From VRUE01 sp963742535 (GTDB lineage: Bacteria > Actinomycetota > Thermoleophilia > Solirubrobacterales > 70-9), in NCBI GenBank assembly GCA_963742535.1, contig CAVUMC010000001.1, positions 1 through 64,000 of the forward strand: a stretch of DNA of 64,000 bases, written 5' to 3'. Below are positions 15,855 to 23,791 of this stretch, piece after piece. Position numbers and translations under genes: made by a program. Every line of letters begins with the position of its first letter. Positions within the stretch are counted from its first letter, which is position 1. The notes under the pieces are model-generated. The model did no database searches. It saw only the letters and a program-made list of their open reading frames with translations, and was not told the DNA's origin.

Positions 15855-17096
15855 ATGCCAGAGGCAGGCTTGAGGGAGCTGCTGGAGGCCGGAGTCCACT
15901 TCGGCCATCAGACCCGACGCTGGAACCCGAACATGCGCCGCTACATCTTCGGCGAGCTGGACGGGATCCACATCATCGACTTGGTCCAGACCGAGGCGCT
16001 ACTGGAGAACGCGCGCCGCTTCGCCGGCGAGCTCGCCAGCGGTGGCGGCACAGTGCTCTTCGTCGGCACCAAGAAGCAGGCACGTGGGCCGGTCGAAGAA
16101 TGGGCCAACCGCTGCAAGATGCCCTACGTCAACCAGCGTTGGCTGGGTGGCCTGCTGACCAACTTCAACACGATGTCGGCACGGATCGCGCGCCTGCACG
16201 AGCTCACCAACTGGCAGGAGGAGGGCAAGCTGGAGCTGCTGCCGACCAAGGAGCGGATGGGCATGCAGGCCGAATTGGCCAAGCTCGAGTTCAACCTCGG
16301 CGGCGTCCGCGACATGGACCGACTGCCCGATGCGGTCTTCGTCACCGATCTCAAAACCGAGGAGATCGCGGTGCGCGAGGCGGCCCGCCTGCGGATCCCG
16401 ATCATCGGCCTGGTCGACACCAACTGCGATCCAAAGCCAATCGACTACGTGATCCCCGGTAACGACGACGCAATCCGTTCCTGCCAGCTGGTGATCGGCA
16501 CGATCGGCGCTGCCGTCGAGGAGGGCGCCGGTGCCTGGCGCGTCCAGGAGGAGAAGCGCATCGCCGAGGAAATGGAACGGCGCAAGCGCGAGGAAGAAGA
16601 GCGCAAGAAGCGCGAGGAAGAAGAGAAAGAGCGGCAGGAGAAGATTGCCGCTGAGGAGGCCGCGAAGAAAGCGGCGGAAGAGAAAGCCAAGCAGCAGGCA
16701 GCGCAACAGCAACAACAACAACAGCAGCAGGGACAGCAGGCTCAGCAGGGACAAGGTCAGGGTTCAGGCGCCTCGGCGGCTGGGCCTGTCGCCGCAGGGG
16801 ACCCACCGCCCCCTCCGGTAGCTAAAGCTTCCTCAGGGGCGGTACCCCCTACGGCGCCACCCGCCGGCGGGGCGCCTAAAGCTCAGCCCGAGGCCGCCAA
16901 GACGGCCCCCGCTGAGGCTGCGGCCACTGAGCAGGCGCCAACTGAGCCCGCTGCCGCGGAGAAAGCTCCTGAGCAGCCGGCGGCTGCGCCAGAGGCTGAG
17001 AAAGCTCCGGAGCCCGCTGCGGAGGAGAAAGCTCCGGAGGCGACTACTACTGAGCAGGCGCCAACTGAGACCGCTGAGACTGGAGAGGCGAAATGA
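15855..17096 (+). CDS. rpsB: 30S ribosomal protein S2 with a long low-complexity C-terminal tail
   Basis: Residues 1 to about 228 are a normal S2 (GVHFGHQTRRWNPNM, FVGTKKQA, QRWLGGLLTNF, GLVDTNCDP, PGNDDA). ATG 15855 is chosen over an upstream in-frame ATG because of the AAGGAG site and the family N-terminus. The 413-aa protein then carries about 185 extra residues: a charged coiled-coil (231-280), a Gln-rich run (280-301) and a Pro/Ala/Glu-rich repeat region with APTE and EKAPE units (302-413). It overlaps tsf by 4 bp. Confidence 0.96.
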   Translation: MPEAGLRELLEAGVHFGHQTRRWNPNMRRYIFGELDGIHIIDLVQTEALLENARRFAGELASGGGTVLFVGTKKQARGPVEEWANRCKMPYVNQRWLGGLLTNFNTMSARIARLHELTNWQEEGKLELLPTKERMGMQAELAKLEFNLGGVRDMDRLPDAVFVTDLKTEEIAVREAARLRIPIIGLVDTNCDPKPIDYVIPGNDDAIRSCQLVIGTIGAAVEEGAGAWRVQEEKRIAEEMERRKREEEERKKREEEEKERQEKIAAEEAAKKAAEEKAKQQAAQQQQQQQQQGQQAQQGQGQGSGASAAGPVAAGDPPPPPVAKASSGAVPPTAPPAGGAPKAQPEAAKTAPAEAAATEQAPTEPAAAEKAPEQPAAAPEAEKAPEPAAEEKAPEATTTEQAPTETAETGEAK

Positions 17097-17695
17097 GCGT
17101 TACGGCTGCCGATGTGAAGGCGCTGCGGGACCGGACGGGTGCGGCGATGATGGACTGCAAGGCCGCGCTGACCGAGTCCGAGGGGGACGTGGACCGCGCG
17201 ATCGAGATCCTGCGGGTGAAGGGGCAGGCCTCCGCCGCCAAGCGCGAAGGACGAGGCACCGATGAGGGTGTCGTCGCTTCCTACATCCACGCCAACGACA
17301 GGGTCGGGGCGATGGTCGAAGTGCAGTGCGAGACCGACTTCGTCGCCCGCAACGAGGACTTCAAGGCCTTCGCCTACGAGGTCGCGCTGCACGTCGCGGC
17401 GACGTCGCCGCAGTACGTCTCCACCGAGGAGATCTCGCCGGAGGAGCGCGAGTCTGAGCGCAAGGTCTTCGAGGAGAAGGCGCGCGAAGAAGGCAAGCCC
17501 GACAACGTGGTCGAGAAGATCGTCGAAGGCCAGCTGGCCAAGTGGGGGGCGGAAGTCGCTCTGCTCGACCAGCAGCACGTCAACGCTGAGAAGCACGACT
17601 CGAAGTCGATCGAGGAGCTGCGCCAGGAGTTGGCGGCGAAGACCGGCGAGAACATTCGCGTTGCCCGCTTCGCCTATTTCCGCGTCGGCGAATAG
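17093..17695 (+). CDS. tsf: Elongation factor Ts
   Basis: The nucleotide exchange factor for EF-Tu. 200 aa, close to the short EF-Ts form. It has the N-terminal UBA-like signature VKALRDRTGAAMMDCK, then DVDRAIEILRVKG and the core VEVQCETDFVARNEDF. ATGA overlap with rpsB, as in nearly all bacteria. Confidence 0.97.
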   Translation: MSVTAADVKALRDRTGAAMMDCKAALTESEGDVDRAIEILRVKGQASAAKREGRGTDEGVVASYIHANDRVGAMVEVQCETDFVARNEDFKAFAYEVALHVAATSPQYVSTEEISPEERESERKVFEEKAREEGKPDNVVEKIVEGQLAKWGAEVALLDQQHVNAEKHDSKSIEELRQELAAKTGENIRVARFAYFRVGE

Positions 17696-17705
17696 GCTCG
17701 CGGCG

Positions 17706-18440
17706 ATGGCCGCCGACCCGCAGTTCAAACGCATCCTGCTGAAGCTCTCCGGCGAGGCGCTGATGGGCGATCTCGACTACGGCACCGATGCCGGAGAGGT
17801 GAAGCAGATCGCCGAGCAGGTCGGCGCTCTCCGCGGCCGCGGCGTTGAAGTCGCGATCGTCGTCGGCGCCGGCAACATCTACCGCGGCCTGTCCGCGGCC
17901 GCCGAGGGCATGGATCGGGCCACTGGTGACTACATGGGCATGCTGGCGACCGTGCTCAACGCCCTGACCCTGCAGGACGCGCTGGAGAAGATGGGTGAGC
18001 ACACCCGCGTGCTTTCGGCGATCGACATCAAGGAGATCGGCGAGCCCTACATCCGCCGCCGTGCGATCCGTCACCTCGAAAAGGGGCGCGTCGTGATCTT
18101 TGCCGCCGGCACCGGCAACCCGTTCTTCACCACCGACACCGCCGCTGCCCTACGGGCGCTGGAGATCCACGCGGAGGCGATTTTGATGGCGAAGAACGGG
18201 GTGGAGGGCGTCTATGACTCGGACCCGGCGGCCAATCCCGATGCAAAGTTCATCGCCGCGATCGGCCACCGCGAGGCGATCGAGCGCGACCTGCGGGTGA
18301 TGGACTCGACCGCGCTCTCGCTCTGCATGGACAACGACCTTCCCATCTACGTCTTCAACATGGGAGACGCCAGCAACATAGATAGGATCGTCAGCGGCGA
18401 GAGGGTGGGCACGCTGGTCTCCAGTGCGCCCACTAAGTGA
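17706..18440 (+). CDS. pyrH: UMP kinase (PyrH)
   Basis: It phosphorylates UMP to UDP. The ATG at 17706 gives the family N-terminus (FKRILLKLSGEAL); the longer open frame back into tsf is a shadow. 244 aa, with VVGAGNIYRG, DYMGMLATVLNAL, FAAGTGNPFFTTDTAA and AKNGVEGVYDSDP. It lies 10 bp after tsf in the conserved rpsB-tsf-pyrH-frr order. Confidence 0.97.
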   Translation: MAADPQFKRILLKLSGEALMGDLDYGTDAGEVKQIAEQVGALRGRGVEVAIVVGAGNIYRGLSAAAEGMDRATGDYMGMLATVLNALTLQDALEKMGEHTRVLSAIDIKEIGEPYIRRRAIRHLEKGRVVIFAAGTGNPFFTTDTAAALRALEIHAEAILMAKNGVEGVYDSDPAANPDAKFIAAIGHREAIERDLRVMDSTALSLCMDNDLPIYVFNMGDASNIDRIVSGERVGTLVSSAPTK

Positions 18441-18455
18441 CGAGAACGGGGCCCA

Positions 18456-19019
18456 GTGGAGCTGATCGACGAACTGCTCGAAGACGCCAAAGGCCGCATG
18501 GCGAAGTCGGTCGAATCCAGCCGTGGTGAGCTGGCAACGGTCCGCACCGGCCGCGCCTCGCCGCACTTGCTGGACCGCATCGTCGTTGACTATTACGGGG
18601 CGCAGACGCCGCTCAAGCAGCTGGCCAACGTCGCTGCCTCCGACGCTCGCCTGCTCACCGTCACCCCCTTCGACAAGAGTGCGATCGGCGCGATCGAGAA
18701 ATCGATCCTAGAGTCAGACGTCGGGCTCGCGCCGAGCAACGACGGCAACGTGATTCGCCTGCAGGTGCCGGAGATGACCGAGGAGCGCCGCCGCGAGATG
18801 GTCAAGGTTGTGCACGGCGTGGCCGAGGAGGGCCGCATCGCGATCCGCAACATCCGCCGCGACATCATGCAAGACCTGCGCGAGCTGAAAAAAGAGGGTG
18901 AAGCGGGCGAGGACGACGAGCGCCGCGCCGAGAGCGCCCTGCAGAAACAGACCGACGAGGCGATCGCCGAGATCGACACGCTCCTGAAAGGGAAGGAAGA
19001 GGAGATTCTGGAGGTGTGA
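18456..19019 (+). CDS. frr: Ribosome recycling factor
   Basis: RRF splits post-termination ribosomes with EF-G. 187 aa from GTG 18456, with the signatures RTGRASPHLLD, YYGAQTPLKQLANV, RLQVPEMTEERRREMVK and the terminal ALQKQTDEAIAEIDTLL. Length is typical. It overlaps uppS as GTGA. Confidence 0.96.
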   Translation: MELIDELLEDAKGRMAKSVESSRGELATVRTGRASPHLLDRIVVDYYGAQTPLKQLANVAASDARLLTVTPFDKSAIGAIEKSILESDVGLAPSNDGNVIRLQVPEMTEERRREMVKVVHGVAEEGRIAIRNIRRDIMQDLRELKKEGEAGEDDERRAESALQKQTDEAIAEIDTLLKGKEEEILEV

Positions 19020-19687
19020 GTGCCTCCGCGCGGTACGTGGCGATCATCACGGATGGCAACGGGCGCTGGGCTAAGCAGCGCGGCCTGCCGACGGTCGAGG
19101 GTCATCGTGCCGGCGCCGACACGGTCAAGGCTCGGTTGCGCGACGCGGCCGAGCTCGGCGTCGAGGAGCTCACCGTTTATTCCTTCTCGACCGAGAACTG
19201 GTCGCGATCAGAGGAGGAGGTGGCCGGGCTGATGGCGATGTTCGGCGAGCGGATCGCTTCCGAAACGCCAGAGCTCGATCAGGAGGGCGTGCGGATGCGT
19301 TTCATCGGCCGCCGCGATGGGGTTGCCGAGGAGTTGCTCGAGCGGATGAGCTGGGCCGAAGAGAAAACAGCGGGCAACGAGCGGATCACACTCTTTGTCG
19401 CCTTCAATTACGGCGGCAGGGCGGAGATTGTTGACGCGGCGCGCGGTTTCGAGGGCGATAGCGAGGAGGAGTTTCGCCGCCGCCTCTACGCACCCGAGAT
19501 GCACGATCCGGACCTGCTGATCCGGACCAGCGGTGAGCAGCGCGTCTCCAATTACCTGCTCTGGCAGTGCGCCTACTCAGAGCTGGTTTTTCGCGACGAG
19601 CTTTGGCCTGACTTCGACCGGGCCGCGTTCGAGGCCTGCCTGAGCGAGTTCGAGGCACGCCAGCGCCGCTTTGGAGCGCGCCTCTGA
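19016..19687 (+). CDS. uppS: Isoprenyl (undecaprenyl) diphosphate synthase
   Basis: A cis-prenyltransferase that makes the C55 (or shorter) lipid carrier for wall synthesis. 223 aa. The catalytic site ITDGNGRWAKQRG carries Asp13 (the usual position is Met-Asp-Gly-Asn-Gly; Thr here replaces Met). Also seen are GHRAGAD, YSFSTENWSR, FNYGGRAEI and the C-terminal LIRTSGEQRVSNYLLWQ. GTG start coupled to frr. Confidence 0.95.
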   Translation: MSASARYVAIITDGNGRWAKQRGLPTVEGHRAGADTVKARLRDAAELGVEELTVYSFSTENWSRSEEEVAGLMAMFGERIASETPELDQEGVRMRFIGRRDGVAEELLERMSWAEEKTAGNERITLFVAFNYGGRAEIVDAARGFEGDSEEEFRRRLYAPEMHDPDLLIRTSGEQRVSNYLLWQCAYSELVFRDELWPDFDRAAFEACLSEFEARQRRFGARL

Positions 19688-20577
19688 TGCAGGATCTTTT
19701 CGACGACGAGCTTCTCGACGGGCCCAAGCCGGAGCCAAAAAGGCCGCCGCGACCGCCGCGCAAACGGCGTCGCGGCCGGGGCAGCGGAGAGACGGCGAAA
19801 CGAATCCTTTTCGTCATTCCCTGGATCATCGTCACGATCGCGATCACCGTCGCCGGCGGGATCGTCTTCACCTTGGCGATGATTGCCGTCGCCGTCCTTT
19901 GCCTGCGCGAGTTCTTTGGCCTTACGGTGGAACTGCGCCCGATTCAACGGGCTGGCTACATCGCCGTACCGGCGCTGATCCTGGCGGCCCACTTCGGCAC
20001 CGCCTTCAACGTGCTGCTGATCCTGGCCGCCGTCTTCGCGGCGCTCTTCCTCTTCGGCGCCGACCGCCACCACCGGGATGGGATCACGGTCTCGATGGGC
20101 GTGACGCTGCTCGGCATCGTCTGGATCGGCATCCCGCTGGTGCACGCCGTGCTCCTGCGCGACCTACCGGACCATGGCGCGGCGCTGCTGATCGACGTCC
20201 TCGTCGGCACCTTCGCCACCGACACCGGTGCCTACGCGATCGGTCGCATGTTCGGCTCCCACAAGATCGCCCCCAGCCTCTCGCCGAACAAGACGCTGGA
20301 GGGGCTGCTCGGCGGTTTCCTGATCGGCACGATGGCCTTCTGGTTCGCCGGCCTCTACCAGGACTGGCTCTCTGGAGCAGACGCCTTGATCATCGGCGCC
20401 GCCGTCGCCGCGATCGCGCCCGTCGGCGACCTCTTCGAGTCGATGCTGAAGCGCGACCTGGACATCAAGGACACCGGCACGCTCTTCGGCCCCCATGGCG
20501 GCATCCTCGACCGCCTCGACGCCGTTTTCTTCACCGTCGTCGTCGGCTACTACCTGGCGATTCAGCTGGTGTACTGA
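19687..20577 (+). CDS. cdsA: Phosphatidate cytidylyltransferase
   Basis: It makes CDP-diacylglycerol for phospholipid synthesis. 296 aa with a basic, Pro/Arg-rich cytoplasmic N-terminus (to about 40) and about seven membrane helices. The C-terminal signature KRDLDIKDTGTLFGPHGGILDRLD is complete. The ATG shares one base with the uppS stop. Confidence 0.95.
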   Translation: MQDLFDDELLDGPKPEPKRPPRPPRKRRRGRGSGETAKRILFVIPWIIVTIAITVAGGIVFTLAMIAVAVLCLREFFGLTVELRPIQRAGYIAVPALILAAHFGTAFNVLLILAAVFAALFLFGADRHHRDGITVSMGVTLLGIVWIGIPLVHAVLLRDLPDHGAALLIDVLVGTFATDTGAYAIGRMFGSHKIAPSLSPNKTLEGLLGGFLIGTMAFWFAGLYQDWLSGADALIIGAAVAAIAPVGDLFESMLKRDLDIKDTGTLFGPHGGILDRLDAVFFTVVVGYYLAIQLVY

Positions 20578-20596
20578 TCTTCCTACACTGCCTTAG

Positions 20597-21745
20597 ATGA
20601 AGAAGCTGGTGATTCTCGGCTCGACTGGGTCGATCGGAGTGCAGGCGCTCGAAATCGTCGCTGGCTCCGATGAGCTCGAAGTCGTTGGGCTTGCGGCGGG
20701 ATCTAGCTGGGAGCGGACGCTGGCGCAGGCAAGCGAGCACGGTGTGCGCAGCGTCGCTTTCGCCAATGAAGATGCTGCTCGGGCGGCGCGGGGAGCCTGG
20801 GACGGCCAGGTGCTCGCGGGCGAGGAGGGGGTTCGAGAGTTGATTCTCTCTTCGGGTGCCGATCTTCTTCTCAATGGGATCGTCGGTGCCGCTGGGCTTG
20901 GGCCGACGATCGTCGCGCTCGGTGAGGGCATCGATGTCGCGCTCGCAAATAAGGAGAGCCTGGTGATCGGCGGCGAGTTGACGATGGCGCTGGCGGAGGC
21001 GACCGGGGCGCGACTGCTGCCCGTCGACTCGGAGCACTCCGCGCTCTTTCAGTTGATCGGCGCCGAGCGCTCACCGGGGACGGTCGATCGCCTCGTGCTC
21101 ACCGCTTCAGGCGGGCCATTCCGCGGTCGCACCGACCTCGACGGCGTCAGTATCGAGGAGGCGCTTGCGCACCCGACCTGGGCGATGGGAGGGAGGATCA
21201 CGATCGATTCGGCGACCTTGATGAACAAGGGCTTCGAGGCGATCGAGGCGCACCATCTCTTTGGCGTCTCCTTTGAGCAGATCGAGGTCGTCGTTCACCC
21301 GCAGTCGATCATCCACTCGCTGATCGACCTCAACGACGGCGCCACCCTTGCCCACCTCGGCTACCCCGACATGCGGGTCCCGATCTCCTACGCCCTCCAC
21401 TACCCCGAACGCGCCGACGTCGACGTGCCCCGGCTCGACCTGGCAGCGCTCGGGGAGCTGCGCTTCGAGCGGCCTGACACGGAGACCTTCGCCTGCCTGC
21501 GCATCGCCCTCGAGGCCGGCAGGGCGGGAGGAACCGCCCCCTGTGTCCTCAATGCCGCCGACGAGGTCGCTGTCGCCGCCTTCCTCGCCGGCAAGATCGA
21601 CTTCAACTCGATCGCGACCGCGATCGAGCGCGTCCTGGCGGCAATGCCGGCGTTTCAACCGACCCACTTCGACGACCTCTTCGCCGCCGACGCCGAGGCG
21701 CGGCGCCGCACCGAAGAGGAGGTTGGGGGGTTGGCAAAGGTATGA
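20597..21745 (+). CDS. dxr: 1-deoxy-D-xylulose 5-phosphate reductoisomerase
   Basis: The second enzyme of the MEP isoprenoid pathway, NADPH-dependent. 382 aa, with GSTGSIGVQALEI (NADPH), ALANKESLVIGG, LPVDSEHSALFQ (metal ligands), LTASGGPFRG, HPTWAMGGRITIDSATLMNKG and VHPQSIIHSL. ispG of the same pathway lies 6 kb downstream. ATGA overlap with rseP. Confidence 0.97.
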   Translation: MKKLVILGSTGSIGVQALEIVAGSDELEVVGLAAGSSWERTLAQASEHGVRSVAFANEDAARAARGAWDGQVLAGEEGVRELILSSGADLLLNGIVGAAGLGPTIVALGEGIDVALANKESLVIGGELTMALAEATGARLLPVDSEHSALFQLIGAERSPGTVDRLVLTASGGPFRGRTDLDGVSIEEALAHPTWAMGGRITIDSATLMNKGFEAIEAHHLFGVSFEQIEVVVHPQSIIHSLIDLNDGATLAHLGYPDMRVPISYALHYPERADVDVPRLDLAALGELRFERPDTETFACLRIALEAGRAGGTAPCVLNAADEVAVAAFLAGKIDFNSIATAIERVLAAMPAFQPTHFDDLFAADAEARRRTEEEVGGLAKV

Positions 21746-22833
21746 ACTGGGTGCTTATTTTCGTCGGCTTCTCGTTGCTGATCATTCTTCACGAGGCCGG
21801 CCACTTCTTCGCCGCCAAGGCGACCGGGATGCGGGTCGAGCGCTTCTTCCTCTTTTTCCCGCCGAAGCTCGTCGCGATCAAACGGGGCGAGACGGAGTAC
21901 GGGATCGGCATGATCCCGGCGGGGGGCTTCGTGAAAATCAGCGGCATGAACCCCGACGAAGAGCTGCCGGAGGGGGAGGAGCACCGCGGCTACTACCAGC
22001 AGCCGGTCTGGAAGCGGATCGTCGTGATCGGCGCCGGGCCAGCGGTCAACATCGTTCTCGCCTTCGTCATTCTCTTCTTCCTCGCGCTGGGCGGCACGCA
22101 GGTCAATCAGACCGTGCACGAGGTCGTCCCCAAAACGCCGGCGGCGGCCGCGGGCCTCAAAGCTGGGGAGCAGATCCTTGCGGTCGATGGCAACCGCTAC
22201 CTCAACCGCGACAGCGAAGGGCGTCTCGAAGGCTTCCGCGACGAAGTCGCCTCGCACGAATGCGCGGGAAAACAGGTCGACGGCTGCAGGGCGGCGGTGC
22301 CCGTAGTCCTGACCGTGCGGCAAGACGGCGAGACCCACAAGGTCGCCGTCCGTCCGGAATACAACGCCAGCGAAAAGCGAGCAATCATCGGCTTCCAGTA
22401 CGGCCTTGAACCGGCCCACCGTGGGGCTCCCGAAGCGGCGGGCAAAGCCGCCGACATGATGTGGCTGGTTGGCAGCCGTACTGCAACGGTTTTCGCCCGC
22501 CTCTTCGAAGCGGAAAAGCGCAAGGAAGTCTCCGGCGTGGTCGGAGTCAGTGCGGTCGCCAATGAAACGATCGACGTCGGCGCCAGGGACGCACTCTTCC
22601 TGCTGGCGATCGTCAGCCTGTCACTCGGCCTGATCAATCTCTTCCCCTTCCTGCCACTCGACGGCGGCCACATCTTCTGGAGTCTGGTCGAGAAGGTGCG
22701 CGGAAAGCCGGTTCCCTACCGGACCATGGAGCGCGCCGGCGCACTCGGCTTCGTGCTCGTGATCATGCTCTTCTTCCTCGGCTTGAGCAATGACATCGGC
22801 CGCCTTACCGGCGAAGGATTCAGCTCCCGCTGA
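21742..22833 (+). CDS. rseP: Site-2 intramembrane zinc metalloprotease (RseP/Rip family)
   Basis: 363 aa. HEAGH (His17, Glu18, His21) lies in the first helix, followed by FGIGMIPAGGFV-type residues (YGIGMIPAGGFVKI), a PDZ domain (about 125-235) and a second metal motif NLFPFLPLDGGH in the C-terminal membrane part. Such proteases clip anti-sigma factors or remnant signal peptides. The dxr-rseP-ispG order is conserved in actinobacteria; here three secreted-protein genes interrupt rseP and ispG. Confidence 0.95.
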   Translation: MNWVLIFVGFSLLIILHEAGHFFAAKATGMRVERFFLFFPPKLVAIKRGETEYGIGMIPAGGFVKISGMNPDEELPEGEEHRGYYQQPVWKRIVVIGAGPAVNIVLAFVILFFLALGGTQVNQTVHEVVPKTPAAAAGLKAGEQILAVDGNRYLNRDSEGRLEGFRDEVASHECAGKQVDGCRAAVPVVLTVRQDGETHKVAVRPEYNASEKRAIIGFQYGLEPAHRGAPEAAGKAADMMWLVGSRTATVFARLFEAEKRKEVSGVVGVSAVANETIDVGARDALFLLAIVSLSLGLINLFPFLPLDGGHIFWSLVEKVRGKPVPYRTMERAGALGFVLVIMLFFLGLSNDIGRLTGEGFSSR

Positions 22834-22845
22834 GCGCGCTCGACC

Positions 22846-23787
22846 TCAGTGTCGAGGCAAGACTTTGAAGCTGTAAGAGGCCGGGCTCGGGTCGAGCTTG
22901 CCGGACTTGTCCCGGGCGCGAACCTTGAAGGTGTGGGGCCCGAAGCTGAGTGGCTTTGCGGTGAAGGGCGACCGGCAGGCCTTGAAGCCTTTGCCGTCCA
23001 GCTTGCACTGGAAGGTCGAGCCGCCCTCGTTGGCGGTGAAGCGGAAGGTGGGGGTTCGATCGTGGCCTTTCTTGCCGGGCTTGCCGCGCAGCTTCGTTTG
23101 CGGCGCCCCCTTCTTCTGGCCGGCTTTTGCGCCGCCACCGCTTCCTCCTCCGCCGAAGAAGCCTCCACCGCTACTGCCGCAAAGGCGCTCGCTGGGCGGA
23201 ACTGAATTGGGTCGCGGCGCAGGGAACACGGTGGAGAAATCAGCAGCGCTGTTGTCGTGATCGTCGCCGCCATCGAGCGCGGTGGGACAAAGCGGGGCGA
23301 TCGTGCGGCGTAGGGCCATGCCGCTGGGCAATGCCACAGCCGGGGAGCCGGCAGGGCTCGGCAGCGAGCCGGCGAAGCCGCCCCAGGAGACGCAGTCGAG
23401 CGCTTCCCAACAGACCGCGCCACCGGCCGGATCGAGCGCTTTACCGCTACCAAGGCCAATGTCCGCGGTCACGCCGAATTCAGCTTCCGCGGCAGGAGTG
23501 GCGAGCAGGATGGTGCTCTGGTTTGCACCGTTGGGGACGTCGCCGGCGAAGGTGTTCGTACTGGTTACGCCACCACTCGCATCGTAGGTCTTGAGCACAT
23601 GGCCGCCAACGAAATTCTGCCCCGGCGCCCACATCTGCAGCTCGACGTATTGCGATTCGGGCTGGGGCAGTGAGCCGGCGTATACCTCTCGAATCCACAT
23701 CTCGTGGAAGGTCGCGCTCGCGACCGAGGGCCAGGCCCCCAGGAGTAGCGCCGAGATCGTCGCGATCAGGAGGCCGAGCCTGCGCAT
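22846..23787 (-). CDS. Secreted lamin-tail-like protein with one Ig-like module
   Basis: 313 aa: a signal peptide ending near SVASA, then a lamin-tail-like domain (FHEMWIREVYAGS...QYVELQMWAPGQNF), a stretch with paired Cys (AVCWEALDCVSWGG), a Gly-rich linker (about 205-220) and one C-terminal module, RTPTFRF...FQCKLD...C.SPF...GPHTFKVRA. It is the smallest of three tandem paralogues. It probably acts on the cell surface in adhesion or matrix; no enzymatic residues are seen. Confidence 0.8.
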   Translation of the reverse strand: MRRLGLLIATISALLLGAWPSVASATFHEMWIREVYAGSLPQPESQYVELQMWAPGQNFVGGHVLKTYDASGGVTSTNTFAGDVPNGANQSTILLATPAAEAEFGVTADIGLGSGKALDPAGGAVCWEALDCVSWGGFAGSLPSPAGSPAVALPSGMALRRTIAPLCPTALDGGDDHDNSAADFSTVFPAPRPNSVPPSERLCGSSGGGFFGGGGSGGGAKAGQKKGAPQTKLRGKPGKKGHDRTPTFRFTANEGGSTFQCKLDGKGFKACRSPFTAKPLSFGPHTFKVRARDKSGKLDPSPASYSFKVLPRH

Positions 23788-23791
23788 CCGC

